Assembly (NCBI GenBank): GCA_023395595.1
Contig: JAEWYO010000083.1
Coordinates: 1-24,991, forward strand
DNA: 24,991 bases
Source: Bacillota bacterium
Lineage (GTDB): Bacteria > Bacillota > Clostridia > Christensenellales > CAG-138
Direction: 5' to 3'
A program made the position numbers and the translations under genes. This document shows, piece after piece, positions 22,785 to 24,991 of this stretch (within the stretch, counting starts at the first letter, position 1; every line of letters begins with the position of its first letter). The notes under the pieces are model-generated. The model was given only the letters and a program-made list of their open reading frames with translations. It was not told where the DNA came from and ran no database searches.

Positions 22785-24002
22785 TTATATCGTTTGATTT
22801 CGTCCCGCCTGCCGACCGGAGAAGAAGATGATCACGATCAGTATCCCTACGCAGAGAAACGCGGTATTCCAACTACCCGTCCAGTCAAAGAGCCAGCCGC
22901 CAAGGATCGGGCCCAACGCACCAAAACCATATCCCAGCGATTGTACCATGCCAGAGAGGCTCGTGGCACGGCTAGCGTTCTTTGTGCGCAGACTGATGAG
23001 CAGCATGCAAAGATTGAAGCAGGAGCCCGTAGAGAAGCCGTAGAGCATCACGCAGACGGTCAACAGTGCGGTGGATTGGGCAAACACAAGCCCGCACAGC
23101 GAGACGATATAGAGCACCGATACAATCGAAATCAATCCGCGCTGATCTTTCAACCGCGGCGCAATCGCGGGAATGATGAACGCCGCAGGAATGGTCATCA
23201 ATTGAAACGCAAACGCCAGGTAACCGGCGATTTCGGGTGTGAGTCCCTTGCTGATAGCAATCGTCGGCAGCCATGCCGCGAAAAAGTAAAATAGAAAGGA
23301 TTGTGCTCCCATGAGCACGGTTAACCACCAGGCGATGCCAGTCCGCCAAACCGATTTTTCAGGTTGCACCTCGCTAGGGACAGCATTTTGGGTGGAGGTT
23401 TGCCGGATGGATAGCGACCTTTTCGGCAGCCAAACCAGCAAGCCTGCAAGAGCAAGAACAGCCCAAACGACCAGGGAATTTCTCCAGCCCATGTTTGGGA
23501 GTCTCGATATCGGATAGCTCAGCGCGGCTGAAACAGCGGCAAATGAGGTCATTGAGATCGTGAATGCACCCGTCGCGAGACCAATCCGCTCAGGAAAACG
23601 CGCTTTGATGATGCCGGGAACCAGTACGTTACCAATCGCGATACCTGCGCCAAGCAGCAGTGTCCCGGCAAACAGACCTGCGTTTCCGGCAAACGAGCGA
23701 ATAATGACTCCGAGGAAAATCGCCACTACGGCAGCAAGTAGCGTATTGCCTGCGCCAAGTGCATCGCTGATCGGACGCACGAACGGAGACAAAACAGCAA
23801 ACATGATGAGCGGGATTGTTGTCAGTAAACCAAAAACGCCATTGTTATACGGTAGCTCTGCCTTCATCGAGGAGACCAATGGACCCACGGCGGTGATCGG
23901 CGCGCGGAGATTCACCGCAACAAAGATCAGCCCTATAAATAGTAATAGTTGGAACGGGGTCTCCTGTTTTTTTTGACTGTTCAAACCAGCTTGTCCTTTC
24001 AT
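22785..24002 (-). CDS. MFS transporter, CynX/NimT-like
   Basis: This protein of about 405 residues has twelve strongly hydrophobic stretches, consistent with a 12-helix major facilitator. The first helix contains VNLRAPITAVGPL, a signature of the CynX/NimT (cyanate or 2-nitroimidazole transporter) subfamily. The substrate cannot be predicted. The start is uncertain: ATG at 24002 is 7 nt after the upstream gene's stop but has no ribosome binding site; ATG at 24032 overlaps that gene; TTG at 23984 has AAAGGA 8 nt upstream and would remove only six residues. It follows the PNPOx-like gene in the same direction, probably as one transcript, and ends at a bidirectional terminator. Confidence 0.88.
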   Translation of the reverse strand: MKGQAGLNSQKKQETPFQLLLFIGLIFVAVNLRAPITAVGPLVSSMKAELPYNNGVFGLLTTIPLIMFAVLSPFVRPISDALGAGNTLLAAVVAIFLGVIIRSFAGNAGLFAGTLLLGAGIAIGNVLVPGIIKARFPERIGLATGAFTISMTSFAAVSAALSYPISRLPNMGWRNSLVVWAVLALAGLLVWLPKRSLSIRQTSTQNAVPSEVQPEKSVWRTGIAWWLTVLMGAQSFLFYFFAAWLPTIAISKGLTPEIAGYLAFAFQLMTIPAAFIIPAIAPRLKDQRGLISIVSVLYIVSLCGLVFAQSTALLTVCVMLYGFSTGSCFNLCMLLISLRTKNASRATSLSGMVQSLGYGFGALGPILGGWLFDWTGSWNTAFLCVGILIVIIFFSGRQAGRNQTI

Positions 24003-24009
24003 AGTTGCG

Positions 24010-24447
24010 TTATATGCGCGATTCGAGTTCATCTGGCGTAAAGTTGGTGTTATGAAGGTCATGATAATGGCTGCCTCGTTTCACGCAGAGCTTGAGTACA
24101 CAATAGTCCGGGTCATTCACACCCAACGAGTAGTATTTCTCAAAGCCTTCTCTCCAAAGAAATGTACGTGTCTCGGAATCAGTGCACACTTCAATATCTC
24201 CAACGAACAGTACACCTTGAAAATGATCGGGATCACAATAGTAAATAGAGGCCTTCGGATTCTGTAGAAGTGCCTTTATCTTACCTGAGGAGGTGTTGGT
24301 AGAAAGATACTGTGTATGAATCTGCTCATGTTCCAGAATCAACATCGCACGCGTATGCGGATAACCTTCTTCGTCCATATATGAAAGATATGCTGACGAG
24401 CACGTCTTTCGCAGCTCCCAGATAGCATCGAAGACTTCTTGCTTCAT
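24010..24447 (-). CDS. Pyridoxamine 5'-phosphate oxidase-like (split-barrel flavin-binding) protein
   Basis: This 145-residue protein resembles the small PNPOx-like split beta-barrel family (general-stress or FMN-binding type). The opening AIWELRKTCSSAYLSYMDEEGYPHTRAM matches the usual first strands, and ALLQNPKASIYYCDP and the VGDIEV segment match the barrel core. Such proteins bind FMN, F420 or haem, and many reduce unknown substrates; true pyridoxine biosynthesis activity is unlikely for this subgroup. The ATG at 24447 follows AAGGAG with an 8-nt gap. The MFS transporter follows within 7 nt, suggesting a shared, unknown task. Confidence 0.82.
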   Translation of the reverse strand: MKQEVFDAIWELRKTCSSAYLSYMDEEGYPHTRAMLILEHEQIHTQYLSTNTSSGKIKALLQNPKASIYYCDPDHFQGVLFVGDIEVCTDSETRTFLWREGFEKYYSLGVNDPDYCVLKLCVKRGSHYHDLHNTNFTPDELESRI

Positions 24448-24530
24448 GTCGATTGCTCCTTATTTGATTTATCTAGTCTCTTACAAAGGAAATGTGTTTC
24501 AATTTTTCTAGCAGCATAGCATGGATGTGT

Positions 24531-24580
24531 TTAAAAAGAAGAACGCACACTCATTCTTCGCGAATAAGCGTGCGTTACGA
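24531..24580 (-). terminator. tRNA-Ser terminator
   Basis: On the minus strand a 15-bp stem begins AACGCACGCTTATTC and returns as GAATGAGTGTGCGTT, with two G.U pairs, and is followed by CTTCTTTTT. It starts immediately after the tRNA 3' end. Confidence 0.9.
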
Positions 24581-24668
24581 TGGCGGAGGGCCAGGGATTC
24601 GAACCCTGGGTCCCTTTCGGGACACGGCATTTCGAGTGCCGCACGATCGACCACTCTGACAACCCTCC
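24581..24668 (-). tRNA. tRNA-Ser (anticodon CGA)
   Basis: This 88-nt tRNA gene, with CCA encoded, is on the minus strand. The acceptor stem GGAGGGT pairs with GCCCTCC. The anticodon stem CGGCA/TGCCG holds the loop CTCGAAA, giving anticodon CGA (codon UCG, serine). The long variable arm TGTCCCGAAAGGGAC is typical of class II serine tRNAs, and the T arm is CAGGG-TTCGAAT-CCCTG. The gene is single, with its own promoter and terminator. Confidence 0.97.
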
Positions 24669-24689
24669 AAGAATGTTCGCGCAAGGGAT

Positions 24690-24718
24690 ATTATACTGAA
24701 TCCTGAAATGGATTGCAA
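24690..24718 (-). promoter_or_regulatory. tRNA-Ser promoter
   Basis: On the minus strand a perfect TATAAT (24690-24695) lies 17 bp from TTGCAA (24713-24718). This would start transcription a dozen or so nt before the mature tRNA 5' end, as usual for tRNA genes. Confidence 0.65.
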
Positions 24719-24762
24719 TGATTTGATTCAAATACCTTTATAAAATCGCTGGAAATACAAAA

Positions 24763-24784
24763 CGGAACGCGCTTTTGCGTCCCG
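24763..24784 (-). terminator. Terminator of the partial lipoprotein gene
   Basis: On the minus strand CGGGACGC pairs with GCGTTCCG (8 bp, one G.T) around an AAAAGC loop and is followed by TTTTG. It lies about 20 nt past the stop codon. Confidence 0.75.
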
Positions 24785-24803
24785 CAATCAATAAATCTTT
24801 GTT

Positions 24804-24991
24804 TTATTCTTTCACATATTCGCAGACAAAAGCGATTGTCGCGTCATTCGATTTCGTGATGACACGCGGCGCTGCAAGAGGTGTATTGTTTTCGAGGATT
24901 ATTTCGCTTGATCTTGCCGCTATATTCGAACGATACTGCACGCTTGAATGTACAGTAGCCTGATTCTGCGCACATCCGCTGAAAACGACAG
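24804..24991 (-). CDS. Putative lipoprotein, 5' end beyond the window
   Basis: A minus-strand frame runs from the window edge to a TAA at 24804-24806 and encodes the last 61 residues of a protein. The visible part starts VVFSGCAQNQATV, where VFSGC fits a type II signal peptidase lipobox with the cysteine to be lipidated. The hydrophobic signal peptide and start codon would lie beyond position 24991. The mature protein would be only about 56 residues, ending TIAFVCEYVKE, with one further cysteine. I do not recognise a family. A terminator directly downstream supports it as a real gene end. Confidence 0.55.
   Translation of the reverse strand, partial: VVFSGCAQNQATVHSSVQYRSNIAARSSEIILENNTPLAAPRVITKSNDATIAFVCEYVKE

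Overview
The window looks like chromosome of a Gram-positive anaerobe of the Clostridia (Bacillota) with rather GC-rich coding DNA. The support is a long-form ribosome hibernation factor, a single-chain glycyl-tRNA synthetase, the trmK-nif3 gene pair, RecD2, ComFC, strong AGGAGG ribosome binding sites, and an anaerobe-style three-subunit xanthine dehydrogenase. The species cannot be named from sequence alone. Nearly all of it is densely packed genes. I see no IS element, prophage, CRISPR array or rRNA.

Layout, left to right. Positions 21-1753 hold an M29 aminopeptidase (+) and hpf (-), converging on a shared terminator. Positions 2045-11191 hold a purine catabolism block. A leftward set (hydantoinase-type amidohydrolase, mocA, guanine deaminase) diverges at about 5305-5539 from a rightward adenine deaminase, which is followed by xdhA-xdhB-xdhC. 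Positions 11364-12632 hold a PLP aminotransferase. Positions 12711-16516 are read leftward: trmK, nif3-like, a coiled-coil zinc-ribbon protein, the RNase P RNA gene rnpB, then trpS. Positions 16667-18031 hold an HMA-domain protein and mnmA, also leftward. Positions 18312-22730 are rightward: glyS, then recD2 and comFC overlapping by 4 nt. Positions 22785-24447 hold a flavin-binding PNPOx-like protein and an MFS transporter, leftward. A tRNA-Ser(CGA) gene and the 3' part of a lipoprotein gene, both leftward, end the window.

The purine block makes biochemical sense as a unit. AdeC converts adenine to hypoxanthine and GuaD converts guanine to xanthine. XdhABC interconverts hypoxanthine, xanthine and urate. 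MocA probably makes the cytosine-dinucleotide form of the molybdenum cofactor that XdhA needs. The hydantoinase-like enzyme could open a ring further down the pathway. No permease, regulator, selenium-insertion gene or late-pathway enzyme is present in the window.

The most unusual structure is at rnpB. The last ~40 nt of the RNase P RNA plus a few downstream bases form a perfect 49-bp direct repeat (13810-13858 and 13917-13965) enclosing 58 bp. The outer copy lies next to the likely terminator. This resembles the footprint of integration into, or short duplication of, the 3' end of an RNA gene. I found no clear evidence of a wholly new multi-gene system; the other findings are regulatory or context observations.
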